A stretch of 64,000 nucleotides of DNA from Rhizaria sp. SCN 62-66 (lineage: Eukaryota; Rhizaria, unplaced). How positions within the stretch are numbered: the stretch's first letter is position 1; every line of letters begins with the position of its first letter. The notes below the pieces were generated by a model. It did no database searches. It was given only the letters and a program-made list of their open reading frames with translations, and was not told the DNA's origin. The position numbers and the translations under genes were made by a program. The DNA lies in assembly GCA_001724265.1 (NCBI GenBank), contig MEDY01000119.1:44593-108592 (forward strand), read 5' to 3'. Below, in pieces: positions 37,901 through 47,227 of this stretch.

Positions 37901-39634
37901 CAGAGCAGCGACTCGCAGTCCCAGGGGCCCAGGCGCCGCGCCGCCGAGCCGCTTGCAGCCGCAGCCGCGCTCGCAGTGCTCTTGGCGTCGCCAGCAGCGC
38001 CGGCGCCGGCGCTGCTGTGGGGGCCCGCAGCGGGCGCCTCGTGAGGCAGCGGGCTGTGCGGGGAGCGGTCAAGCTCCACTAGACCGGAGCCCTGAGACTG
38101 TGGCTGCGACAGAGAGAGAGCCTGCGAGTTCAATGCCGCGGAGTCATGCGAGACAGGGGACGTCGTGCTGACGTCCTTGTTGTTGTCGTTGTCAGTCAGC
38201 TTCGTAGCGCCCGACTCGGACATACTCTCCGCGGCTTCTGTCAACGCCTCCGCGTCCGCGGCGGCCTCCTGCCAGGGCCAGACCGCCCGGTCCCAGACGG
38301 CAACGACGTCGCTGAACGCGTCCAGGTCGAGCTGGAAGAGCGCGATGTGGAACCAGTTGTGCGTCAGCATGAATGACATCGAGCGCCCCCACAGCGGCGC
38401 GCGCCGCAGCATAAACCGCAGCCCCGGGCGCAGGCGCGCGAGGTAGTAGAGCGCGTGCGCGGCGCCGTGATGCGCCCAGGGGTCCGCGGGGCTCAGCCGC
38501 GCGCCCGCGAGCCCGGCGGCGAGCGCGGCCGAGAGTCGGCCCGCCTGCTCCAGCGCGAAAGCCAGCATCCCGTGGTAGTACGGCCGCGCGACGACGGGGG
38601 CCGCGGGGGCCGCGCTAGAGTGACCGTGGCTGAGGTTGTTGTGGTTGCGGTTGTTGTGGGGCGCGCAGGCGGCGCTGACTGCGGGGTCGGCGACGACCGA
38701 GAGCATCAGGCGCGGGCTGCCCAGCAGGAATGCGAGCAGCTGCGCGCGCTTAGCGGCGAAGAGGTCCGCTGGGTGCGCGGCGGCGATGCGCGCGAACAGG
38801 TGGTAGGCGCGCGCGGTGTGGCCCTCGAGCCAGCTGGACATGAGGAGTTGTGAGAAACAGATTTGTGAAGCAAGCGTGAGAGTTGAAAGAAAGTGCCAGA
38901 CAAGAAAATAAAAGCACAACAGGTAGAATTCACTCAAATATGTGAATATATTGCCAATTCTTCTCTCTTTGTTTTCCCGCGTACGTTTTGAAGGCCTGTA
39001 CGTAGAGCCGCTCGCGGCTGCTGAGCCGGGCGCCGCCGACCGCCTTGAGGCGCGTCGCGGCCTTGACGAGCGAGACGGCGCCGGGCACGTCCTCGCAGGC
39101 GAGCGCGTAGTCGGCGGCAAGCACGGCAATGAGCGGGGACGTGGGGTCGAGCGCGCGCGCGAGGGCGATGACGCGCCACTCGCGTCCGTACGATAGCACC
39201 TGCTCCACGTAGGCCGACACGAGGCGGCCCAGCGCGGCCACAGCGGGCGCCGGCAGGCGCGGCGACACGCAGAAGGGCAGGCCCTGCGCGTCCACCGCCA
39301 GCCCGGGGGCCAGCGCGCCCGCGGGCAGCGCGGCCACGCTCGCGGCGGGCGCCGCGCTAGAGCTCGGGCCCGTTGCGGACGTCGCAGCCGCAGCGCTGGC
39401 GGGGGCAGCGGCGGCGGAGGCGGAGGCGGAGACGGCTCTGGCAACGGCGGCGTGTGGGGCCGCGGCCGTGGCGGCGCGGCGAGAGGGCGACGGCGGGCTG
39501 CGGGGGCGCGGGGACGCGCTGCGGAGGCCAGAGAGCGACGTCTGGTGAGGCTGCGAGCGCGGCTGCTGTTGCGACTGCTGTTGCTGCTGCGAGGCAGCGG
39601 GCGCGGGGCCGGAGTCCGGGGCGCGCTACGACAT
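34945..39634 (-). CDS. TTC38: TTC38-like tetratricopeptide protein, two exons, two in-frame TAG codons
   Basis: Exons (minus): 39634-38985 and 38833-34945; TGA stop; 1,512 residues with both TAGs read as sense (animal TTC38 is about 470). Homology to my recollection of TTC38 runs in order: LVSAYVEQVLSYGREWRVIALA, SSRERLYVQAFKTWLEGHTARAYHLFARI (the splice restores exact register), FALEQAGRLSAALAAGLAGARLSPADPWAHHGAAHALY, RSMSFMLTHNWFHIALFQLDLD, DPFYDIMAAYVLARVE, then beyond the TAG at 36721 LLPVLAAVRLWARGGVAAAADTLAPLLG and AVGGSAEQREVLSEFALQLLQL, matching the TTC38 C-terminal IGGS-x-x-QRDVF region. Large Ala/Ser/Gly/Asn-rich insertions account for the size. The only plausible start, ATG at 39634, is followed by TAG as codon 3. 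The role of TTC38 proteins is poorly defined. Confidence 0.82.
36721..36723 (-). other. In-frame TAG, codon 921 of the TTC38-like gene
   Basis: Minus-strand context ASSISAA-TAG-SALASHDLSPL. TTC38 homology is found on both sides in the same frame. A candidate GTATTA donor at 36779 would remove 59 nt and shift the frame, so simple splicing does not rescue it. Confidence 0.85.
38834..38984 (-). other. TTC38-like gene intron
   Basis: Minus-strand donor GTACGC, acceptor ATGTCCAG, 151 nt, phase 2. The intron is AT-rich against GC-rich exons. Joining AC to C yields YVQAFKTWLEGHTARAYHLF, which aligns without gaps to the TTC38 family. Confidence 0.9.
39626..39628 (-). other. In-frame TAG, codon 3 of the TTC38-like gene
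   Basis: The minus strand reads ATG-TCG-TAG-CGC-GCC, then a long open GC-rich frame (RAPDSGPAPAASQQQQQSQ) into the homologous region. There is no other in-frame ATG in exon 1. A 5' exon spliced at TCGTAG is the only alternative I can see, and no upstream partner is evident. Confidence 0.7.
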
Positions 39635-40229
39635 GCCCACTGACAGTATGTGTAGACGGTGTGGCGGTACGGGCCTATGATGTGTTGCGGTTGTGGAGAG
39701 AGACAGGGGTTCAGGTGAGGGACGCAAGGACAGTGTCGCGTGACGTCAAGACAGATCGCAGAATTGAAAGTGGACTATTTAGCGCCAGAGTCCGTCACTA
39801 AGCGCATAGTTTTAAGGGCAAAAGACAACTTAAGAATTTCAAATAATAACGATATTATATGCCCTATGCTTGTTTTCCTGATGGTGTTGCGCTATTTTAG
39901 TGACTACCCCGGGACCGACTCTTGAACGCGCTAGCGCGCCCCCCTCACGCAAGTCCGATTCCCGCACTTGTCGGGATATATCTTGTTATAAGCAATGATA
40001 CTAGGGTACTCGATTCATAGTATTAATATTTTATTTCATAACACGTGTATCATTGACATATCTCACTCACAACAACTTCTATCCCGACTTTCTCTTCTTT
40101 GCCCTCTCGCACCACCAATCCGAAATTTCGCACACACGCGTGCGCGCCACAAACAGCTTCAAAGCAGCGTATCACTTGACCACATATCACAGTTTGGAGC
40201 GCCGTATTTTGCTTTGCAGCACCCCGCCG
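39635..40229. other. Divergent promoter region, TTC38-like (-) / DNA ligase (+)
   Basis: This holds the start regions of both flanking genes. It includes a consensus cAMP-response-type palindrome at 39741-39748, AT-rich DNA from about 39830 to 40080, and a TTTGCAG at 40213-40219 shortly before the ligase ATG that could end a 5'-UTR intron. No ORF in the interval is convincing. Confidence 0.45.
39741..39748. promoter_or_regulatory. TGACGTCA palindrome (bZIP/CREB-type site)
   Basis: This is a perfect match to the CREB/ATF half-site palindrome, about 105 bp upstream of the TTC38-like ATG in a divergent promoter. One perfect 8-mer can occur by chance, so only the position supports function. Confidence 0.3.
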
Positions 40230-43200
40230 ATGCTGTCCTCGCGCTTTGCATGCGCGCGCGCTCTCCTGCCGCGATCCCTAGCCGTGCACGGCTCCGTCGC
40301 CATAGCGGCCTCTGCCTCGCCGCCATACGCACAGACGACCGCCGGCTCCAGCTCTAGCGCCGGGGCTGTCGAGCACTTGCGCCCGTCACCGCACTCGGCG
40401 GTGTCACGTGCGCTTGCGACTGCGGCGGCCCCGAAGATGGCGCTCAAGCTGACGCCCGACGCCGCGGCGGCGCCGGCGACTGCGCGTGCGCCTGTGGCCG
40501 CGGCCAGCGGGAGCGCGGCTTCAGAGAAGAAGAGCAAGATTTCTGCGACGCCAGCTCAACGTGTCGCCGCCGCGAAGGCACCGCTTGCTGATGCACCCTC
40601 AGCAGCGACTGCGGCTATGCCTGAGGCATCAGTGACCCAGACGGCCAATGGGACGACTACGAGGCCAAAGCTCCAGACTGTGCCCCCTGCAGCGGCGAAG
40701 CGGGCGAAGCCCGACACAGAGACGTTTGCGTCGCAGTTGAACTTTTTGCTGTCCCTATATCTACCCAAGACCACTCTCGACCCCATCTTTACTCCTGCTA
40801 TGACAGCAGCATCCGCATCAGCATCAGCAGCCGCGTCACAGTCCCTCGCGCGGGTCCTGGAGCCGCTGGCCCCGCTGCTGCCGGCCCCGGTCGCCTCTGC
40901 GCTGCGCCCGCTGCTGTCGCCGCTGTCCGCCGCGGCCCAGCGCGCGCGCCACGCCGCGCTGTGCGCTGCTCTCGCGGCGGCCAGCGCGGCCTACTACAAC
41001 TCGCCCGCGCCGCTGCTGCCTGACGCCGTGTTCGACTTGCTGCTCGCCGAGACGGAGGCGCTGGAGGCGCTGCGGCCCGCGCTACGCACCGCGCAGTCCC
41101 CGACCGCGACCGTGGGCGCAGACGTGCGCACAGTCACCAGCGCTACCACAGGCACTGACCTTGCTGCTGGCACGAGCTTTGGCACTATTCCTGCGACAGC
41201 AAAGCGGTCCGCCGCGCTCTCGCGCCTGCAGGCCTGGGCCGCCGCGGCCAATGACAGCGACGCCAGTGCCTCCGCCTCTGCTGCGGGCGACGCGGCGGAG
41301 AGCGCCCACATGCGGCACCGCGTGCCGATGCTGTCGCTGACCTCGACCTTCGATCCCGCCGCTGTGGTCCGCTTCGCCAAGGCCACCGCGCGCGCGCACT
41401 GGCGCCCGCTCCTTACCGCGCTTACCGTGCGCGATGGCGCGCACGCCGTCGCCGCCACCACCGTCAAGACCGCGAACTCGGTCACAACGCTGCTTGCGGT
41501 CAGTGAGCGCGGGCCTCCCGCTAGCGGTGCCAACGGCATTGAGGACGAAGAGAGCAGCAATAAGGCGGCGGCAGGGACCGGTGGCGGGGCAAGGAAGGTC
41601 AACAAGAAATTCACCGCGAGGACGCGCGTTCCGCTGTACGTCCCTCTGCAAGAGCGTGGTGCGAGCGCTGGGGCACGCGGACAGCTGCCGATCGCCGGTG
41701 ATGCGCGCACAAAATCACCTGTCACCGGTCTCGGCGTTGCTGAGGGCGCGTCTGCGCTCGTTGTGCCCGCGCCGGCCCAGGCCCGCGCGACCGCGCTGCT
41801 GGGCCAGTGGTCGCTCGCTCACTCGCAGGCCCCGCAGGCGCGCAGCGAGATGCCGTGCGCACTGCAGGCGATGCCGCACGCTCTAGCCACTGCGAGGCTT
41901 GCGTCGCTGCTCATGGCCACGCTGCCACAGGAACCACAGTCTCTCAGCGCCGACACCGCTGGCGGTCAGAAGCTGCCGTTGTCTGCTGAAGCTATTGCGG
42001 GCGCCGGCGCCTCCCGTCTGCTGCTGAGTGCGGCGCCGCTGCTGGATCGTGCCGGCAGCCCCGCTGTGGCGCTGCTGACCGCGCACGCACACGCCGCGCT
42101 GCCGTGGGTTGCCGCGCTCGCGAGGCTGCGGTTTGCGAAAATCCATGCTGAGATGCGGCTTTCAAGCGAGCACGAACGCGTGACGATCAACGACGCACGG
42201 AACAGGGGCCGTGCTTTGCTTTTGTCTCTCAACCACAACGGTGACGCCATCGACGGCGCTACTGGCGACGCGAGCGCGGCTGCGGTGTACCCGCCACTGG
42301 CGCACACGCTGGAGCTCAAGTACGATGGCATGGCGCTGTCGCTGGCCTACAGCGGCGGCGCGCTTGCGACCGCGGCCACTCGCGGCAACGGCGCCGTCGG
42401 CACGGGCGTGCGCAGCAGGGTGCGGCGCCTGTGTCCCGCGCTGCCCACTGCGCTGCACGGGCCGAGCCACGGCGCCGACGCGGCTGCTGCTGCTGGTGGT
42501 GCTCACAACCACAGCGAGGGCCGCGGCGGCTCGGTGCAAACCTCTTCTGGCCAGAAAAATACTACGCAGGATCGCAGCGCTGCAGGCCGCGTCAGTCACA
42601 ATGACATCGCCGGTGACAAGAGCAGTCGATACCACACTGCTCTGCACAGCGAGCTTGCCGCCGCTCTGGCACCGATGCAGGCGGCGTTGGCACGCGTTTT
42701 AGTCGCGACGACAGCACAAAGCTCGGCGACTGTTACATCAGACGCCACTGCTCACAGTAGCTTGGACTGGGCCTCGATGTCTGGCCAAGACGTCTGGGCA
42801 CTGCTGCCAACCGAGGGGCAGGCAGAAGTCGCACTCGCACACACCGTATGGACGCAAAGTCAAGCCGCCTGGGGGAATATTCAAACCACCTCTTCTTCCA
42901 GTGACAGCGACGCGTGGGCAGCGTTCGTAGGCCTTGTTTCTGCGCCCATGACCCGCGACGAGTACGACGCACTCGTGCGCCCCCAGTCACTTGAGGCGCA
43001 ACCACAATCACCGGCACAGGCAGTGGCGCCGCTGTGGGCGGGCACTGTGGAGGTTCGCGGCGAGCTGCTGCTGCACGACGCGGAGTTCGCGCGCATCAAC
43101 GAAGCGGCCGCCATCAGAGACACAGCCGCGGCGGTAGCAGCCGCAGCGGCAGAGGGCGAGGATGTGGAGGCTGCTGCCAGTGCTGCGGAAGCTGCAGGAA

Positions 43201-46200
43201 TGCGCTTTTCAAGCCCCCGCAACCTTATTGTCGGCATTCTCGGCCGCGACGATGTTGAACCTGCTGTTGCTGCCGCGGCCGAAGCCGAGGCTGCCGCGGA
43301 CGCTGCGCACGCGCTCGCGGAGGCGCGGTCTGACGCGAAGTCAGGCCGCGTTGGCGGTTTGGCAAGCCGCGCGCTGCCTGGTGACGTGGTGAGCCGCGAC
43401 CCTCTGTCGCCCAACACGCGCGCGGTGTTCGTCGCATACACGCTGATGATGTTCGAAGACTTGTCTCTGCCAACTGGCTCGCGCTACAGCACGAACCCGA
43501 ACACGAACACCCATGCAGACAGCGCTGAGGTCCTCAGCTCAGATGCCGGCGCTGCCGCTGAAGCTGCGGCTGCCACCGCGGGTGCAGTGTCTGTGACACT
43601 GACGCTCGCCCCGCTTGCGGCGCGCGCCGTGGCGGCCACTGTCGACACAGAGGCCGCAGCCCATGGCCTCGATCCACTTGAGACTGACGCGTTGCTGATG
43701 CAACGCGTGCGCGCGCTGGCAGCGTCTTCAATCGATGACGCGGTCACCGCGATGGCTCGTGCGGCCGAGCCCGCGGCACTGGCCCGCGCTGCTGCCGCGC
43801 TACTGCCGCACCACGCGCGCCTGTCGCTGATGCGCTCGATGGGGTTCACGGTGGATCCCTACGCTACCGTGCTGACGATTCCCCCCAGTGAGCACGCAGA
43901 TGTGTTGACATCAGATAGAGATTCGCTTTTATCCGCTCTAGAGAGTGGCACAGCATTCAGTGCCAGCGTGGGCCCATCAGAGGTGCTTCTGTGGCCTGAC
44001 TTAGACAGCCCGGAGGAGCTGAATTTCTACTCTGAAAGCAACATCAGGAAGAGCATTGCGAGCGACAAAGCTGCTAAGAAAGGCGTTGGTCTTGAACAGG
44101 CGGTTGGTGAGTATGTTCAGTCGCTGGCCTCCGCTTCGCTGGCGTTTGCCGGCGTCGGTTCCGTTGATTGGAGTGCGCTCACACTCAACAAAACTAGTGG
44201 TACAACGAATTCGAATGACGAGGAGTCCGATGTATTTGACGAGATCAACCGCGGCTACAGCGCAGCAGTTGTGCGCACAGCAACTGAGCGCGCTGCGTCT
44301 CGCTCCATCCCTCTGCCGTTCATCCCCACACAGTCGCCGTCGCAGTCACTCACGCAGTCCCGGTCGCACCCGATGACTCCTCTGTTCCGCCTCGCGTCGG
44401 CCTATCTGTTCACCGTGCGCCGCCACACCCCGCTGCGCACCGACGGGCTCGTGCTCAAGGTCTCCGACTCGGTCGCCACCATGGCGCTGGGCGCTGCGTC
44501 GCGGTCGTCGCGCGCCGCCATCGCCGTCAAGGCACCCGCCGCGCTCGCTGCCGCTGTTGCTCGGGAGCGAGGTGAAAAGACAGATACCTCAGCTTCAAGC
44601 AAGGCGACGCCCGCTGCCACCGACGCGAGCAGCGGTGCTGGCATCGACGCCCACAACGCAGAGGTCGCGTCGCTCGTGTCGACCGCCCTCGGCGGCGCCG
44701 CGGCCGTGACCCGGCTTCTGGGCGTGTCAGTGCAGATCGGCCGCTCCGGCCGCGCCACGCCGGTGGCCTCGCTGGCGCCCGTGCAGCTGGGCGGCGCGAC
44801 GGTGGCCCGCGCGACGCTGCACCACCACGGCGCCGTGGGCGACGCGGACGGACCGCTGGCGGGGCTGAGGCGCGGGGACCTGGTCGTCGTGGAGCGGCGT
44901 GGCGACATCATTCCCATGGTTAAGGCAAGGCTGCCAGATCATCTGCAGCAACAGCAGAAGCCGCAACAAAGAAAAAGCACGCAGTGCGATGATGAAAGTG
45001 ACAAGCTGCTGCCGCGGGGCCCGTGCGGGTCATACCTTTGCCCGTGCGGACTGAAGACGAAGCTGGCGCGCAAGCCTCTTATTGCTGCAGGCACCAGCGC
45101 TGCTGGCAGTGCTGGAGGCAAGGGCCGCCGTGCTAGCAATGCACTCAGCGACGACACCGACTTTGAGCAACTCGCTTTCGAGGCTCTCGGCAACGGTAGT
45201 GCTGGTACGAGCGCTCGCATAGCTGCTGCAGCAACGGGCACCGACGCCGACGCGTTTGATGATCCGCAGTTCTCTCCCACGGCTCAGCCCGGCTGGTCCG
45301 CGGCGCTCTTCTGCCCGTTGCCGCTGCTGTGCCCGGCTCAGTCGCTGCGCCGCCTCGCGCACTTCGTGTCCAAGGGAGCGCTCGACGTCGACGGGCTCTC
45401 GGCGCGCACGCTGGCGCAGCTGCGCGCCGCGGGGCTGCTGCACGTTTCGCTCCCGGGGCTTGCCGCGCTCGCGCTGGACACGGAGACGCGCCGCGGACTC
45501 TGCAGGGCGCTGGGCGTGCCTCTGCTCGACGGCGACGGTGACGGGGGCGACAGAGAGTGGCTGCCACACCCGGACCTGCTGCCGCCCCGCGCGCGCGCCA
45601 GGGACCTGCTGTGGCAGTACGATCAGGCCTACGGGACCGGCGGCCGCGGCGGGAGTCCTAGCCAGAACATCAGCAAGACTGGTGTGGCCAACACTGCTGA
45701 CGCTGCCGAGGGCGAGGACCAGTGGGAGTTTGCTCTGCCCCCCGCCTACCGTCTCCCGTTGGGTCCCGCCCAAGCCGCCCCCGTGGCCGGCGGCGCGTGC
45801 GGCGTCTACGGCTGGCAGACTCGCAAGGCGCACCGCATGCTCACCGCGCTGTCGACGTCGCTGGCGGAGCAGCCGCTGCCGCGCTTGTTGACCGCGCTCG
45901 GCGTGCCTGGGCTAGGTCCCGCGGTCGCGGCGTTACTGCTGCGGCGCTTCAACGGCGACGTGCGCGCGCTCTTCGCGGCCACTCCCGCGGACCTCGCCGG
46001 GATCAAGGGCATTGGCGGGGAGAACGAGGGCGCCGCCGCGCTCGCCGCGGGGCTGCGTGAGGCGCTCAAGCGGGACGCGATGCCGCTCGCTCTGCTCGGC
46101 GTGCCTACGTTCGCGCCGCTGTTGACATTAGCCGACGACCCGCAAGCTAATCGCAGGGGCTGCAGCGTAGCGAGCAACACCACTGATGCTGATGATAAAC

Positions 46201-46979
46201 CTAAGAGCAAAAAAACGAGGTCTTCGAAGGACAGTGGTGTTGCAGTAAATAATGCTGAGGCTGGGGCTGATTTGTCCCCCATCGACTCAGCCTCTGTCTC
46301 CGCATCTCTCCACAGCCCTGTCCACGGCAACAAGTTTGCCATCACAGGCTCTCTCCGGACTCTGCGCGGGGAGGCCGCTCTAATGACCGCTGCCGCACTC
46401 GCCGCCGCAGCCGGAGACCCGCAGAAGGTCGGCGCGGTGGGGTACTTGCTGCGCGCTCTCAGGGGGTTGCGCGTGCCCGTTGATGATGGCGCGATCTCTG
46501 CAGCAGCAAAGGCTAATGACGCGCACGCGAGAGCCAAGTACGCAGAGATGGTGGCCGAGGTGGTCGCCACCGCTGTCGATCCCATTCAACACGCGCTCAC
46601 GGCTGCGACGAGTCGCACTGGAGCTGGCGCCAGCGCTGATGCAACGGGGGGCAAGGGCAAGGGCAGGGGCAAGAAGGCGGCCGCTGAGACTTCGAGCACA
46701 ACGGCCAGCGACAGCTTCAAGCCGGAGCCGTGGCTGAAGCCGCTGTCCCGCGGCGACCTGAGCGCGCTGCTGGCGGCCGGCGGGGCCGAGACCGCGGGCT
46801 CAGTCGGCCGCGGCGTCACCGCGCTCGTGCTCGGCGGCGGCGACGGCGGCGTCAAGGAGAGCAGCAAGAGCGCCGCAGCCGCTAAGTCCGGGGTGCCCGT
46901 GATGGGCGAGGCGGAGGCGATCAGGCGGCTGCTCGCGCCCAAGGCCGTTGCTGTTGCTGCTGATGACAAAAGCAGGTGA
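40230..46979 (+). CDS. ligA: NAD+-dependent DNA ligase (LigA family), probably mitochondrial, greatly expanded
   Basis: 2,249 residues (bacterial LigA about 670). Start ATG 40230 gives MLSSRFACARALLPRSLAVHG, Arg-rich with no acidic residue in the first 40 or so, like a mitochondrial presequence. Domains: Ia-like AYYNSPAPLLPDAVFDLL (about 253); adenylation motif ELKYDG with nucleotidyl Lys 697, then ATRGNGAVGTGVRSRV; VEVRGELLLHDAEFARINE and FSSPRNLIVGILGRDD (about 940-1010); RTDGLVLKVSD (Lys 1410) and SRAAIAVKAPA; OB fold LLGVSVQIGRSGRATPVASLAPVQLGGATVARATLHHH and GDLVVVERRGDIIPMV (about 1496-1560); Cys pair CPLPLLCPAQ and HFVSKGALDVDGL (about 1695); helix-hairpin-helix LGVPGLGPAVAALLLRRF and GIKGIGGENEG; degenerate BRCT (KFAITGSLRTLRGEA). 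It seals nicks using NAD+. The low-complexity insertions match those of neighbouring genes, so the gene is nuclear and not contamination. TGA stop. Confidence 0.93.
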   Translation: MLSSRFACARALLPRSLAVHGSVAIAASASPPYAQTTAGSSSSAGAVEHLRPSPHSAVSRALATAAAPKMALKLTPDAAAAPATARAPVAAASGSAASEKKSKISATPAQRVAAAKAPLADAPSAATAAMPEASVTQTANGTTTRPKLQTVPPAAAKRAKPDTETFASQLNFLLSLYLPKTTLDPIFTPAMTAASASASAAASQSLARVLEPLAPLLPAPVASALRPLLSPLSAAAQRARHAALCAALAAASAAYYNSPAPLLPDAVFDLLLAETEALEALRPALRTAQSPTATVGADVRTVTSATTGTDLAAGTSFGTIPATAKRSAALSRLQAWAAAANDSDASASASAAGDAAESAHMRHRVPMLSLTSTFDPAAVVRFAKATARAHWRPLLTALTVRDGAHAVAATTVKTANSVTTLLAVSERGPPASGANGIEDEESSNKAAAGTGGGARKVNKKFTARTRVPLYVPLQERGASAGARGQLPIAGDARTKSPVTGLGVAEGASALVVPAPAQARATALLGQWSLAHSQAPQARSEMPCALQAMPHALATARLASLLMATLPQEPQSLSADTAGGQKLPLSAEAIAGAGASRLLLSAAPLLDRAGSPAVALLTAHAHAALPWVAALARLRFAKIHAEMRLSSEHERVTINDARNRGRALLLSLNHNGDAIDGATGDASAAAVYPPLAHTLELKYDGMALSLAYSGGALATAATRGNGAVGTGVRSRVRRLCPALPTALHGPSHGADAAAAAGGAHNHSEGRGGSVQTSSGQKNTTQDRSAAGRVSHNDIAGDKSSRYHTALHSELAAALAPMQAALARVLVATTAQSSATVTSDATAHSSLDWASMSGQDVWALLPTEGQAEVALAHTVWTQSQAAWGNIQTTSSSSDSDAWAAFVGLVSAPMTRDEYDALVRPQSLEAQPQSPAQAVAPLWAGTVEVRGELLLHDAEFARINEAAAIRDTAAAVAAAAAEGEDVEAAASAAEAAGMRFSSPRNLIVGILGRDDVEPAVAAAAEAEAAADAAHALAEARSDAKSGRVGGLASRALPGDVVSRDPLSPNTRAVFVAYTLMMFEDLSLPTGSRYSTNPNTNTHADSAEVLSSDAGAAAEAAAATAGAVSVTLTLAPLAARAVAATVDTEAAAHGLDPLETDALLMQRVRALAASSIDDAVTAMARAAEPAALARAAAALLPHHARLSLMRSMGFTVDPYATVLTIPPSEHADVLTSDRDSLLSALESGTAFSASVGPSEVLLWPDLDSPEELNFYSESNIRKSIASDKAAKKGVGLEQAVGEYVQSLASASLAFAGVGSVDWSALTLNKTSGTTNSNDEESDVFDEINRGYSAAVVRTATERAASRSIPLPFIPTQSPSQSLTQSRSHPMTPLFRLASAYLFTVRRHTPLRTDGLVLKVSDSVATMALGAASRSSRAAIAVKAPAALAAAVARERGEKTDTSASSKATPAATDASSGAGIDAHNAEVASLVSTALGGAAAVTRLLGVSVQIGRSGRATPVASLAPVQLGGATVARATLHHHGAVGDADGPLAGLRRGDLVVVERRGDIIPMVKARLPDHLQQQQKPQQRKSTQCDDESDKLLPRGPCGSYLCPCGLKTKLARKPLIAAGTSAAGSAGGKGRRASNALSDDTDFEQLAFEALGNGSAGTSARIAAAATGTDADAFDDPQFSPTAQPGWSAALFCPLPLLCPAQSLRRLAHFVSKGALDVDGLSARTLAQLRAAGLLHVSLPGLAALALDTETRRGLCRALGVPLLDGDGDGGDREWLPHPDLLPPRARARDLLWQYDQAYGTGGRGGSPSQNISKTGVANTADAAEGEDQWEFALPPAYRLPLGPAQAAPVAGGACGVYGWQTRKAHRMLTALSTSLAEQPLPRLLTALGVPGLGPAVAALLLRRFNGDVRALFAATPADLAGIKGIGGENEGAAALAAGLREALKRDAMPLALLGVPTFAPLLTLADDPQANRRGCSVASNTTDADDKPKSKKTRSSKDSGVAVNNAEAGADLSPIDSASVSASLHSPVHGNKFAITGSLRTLRGEAALMTAAALAAAAGDPQKVGAVGYLLRALRGLRVPVDDGAISAAAKANDAHARAKYAEMVAEVVATAVDPIQHALTAATSRTGAGASADATGGKGKGRGKKAAAETSSTTASDSFKPEPWLKPLSRGDLSALLAAGGAETAGSVGRGVTALVLGGGDGGVKESSKSAAAAKSGVPVMGEAEAIRRLLAPKAVAVAADDKSR

Positions 46980-47227
46980 TATTGTTGCAGCTGTTCTGCG
47001 ATGGAACTGTTATATAGAGACTAGAAACATGTGAACATCACACATTGTTATTTATTTATTTATTCATCTGAATACACATTATGCATTTTGCAAATTTAAA
47101 TACTTCACAGATATCTTGTTTTTATTTTGTGTGTACTCGTTGGAAATCATCACAAAGATTTCCAACGAATACACACGAACTCGAAAGCACCTGCTGTCTT
47201 CTTCAGAATATCAGCGAGGGCATCCTT
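46980..47227. other. Convergent intergenic region, ligase (+) / membrane protein (-)
   Basis: This short AT-rich spacer has tandem TTTA units (47048-47065, AUUUA-like in the ligase 3' UTR) and the strong hairpin at 47129-47176. There is no coding potential. Confidence 0.6.
47129..47176. terminator. 20-bp near-perfect hairpin between convergent genes
   Basis: The left arm 47129-47148 and right arm 47157-47176 pair at 19 of 20 positions (mismatch C47136/A47169) around the 8-nt loop ATCACAAA. Three more pairs, one of them G-U, can form outward (47126-47128 with 47177-47179). The stem is nearly the same in either strand's transcript and lies 150-200 bp after the ligase stop and 50-100 bp after the opposing gene's stop. 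That fits a bidirectional 3'-end element; the function is inferred. Confidence 0.6.

Noticed and set aside
39925-39985. Possible tRNA T-arm (CCGATTCCC) on the plus strand
   Set aside because: The stem does not pair in a 5+7+5 arrangement and no A-box or cloverleaf is found upstream.
40053-40229. 5' extension of the ligase frame to a TTG at 40053
   Set aside because: TTG is not an expected start in a eukaryotic nucleus. The ATG at 40230 marks the GC boundary and yields a presequence-like N-terminus.
40230-46979. Bacterial contamination as the source of the ligase gene
   Set aside because: The gene has the same low-complexity insertions, codon style and AT-rich flanks as its eukaryotic neighbours, plus a presequence-like N-terminus.
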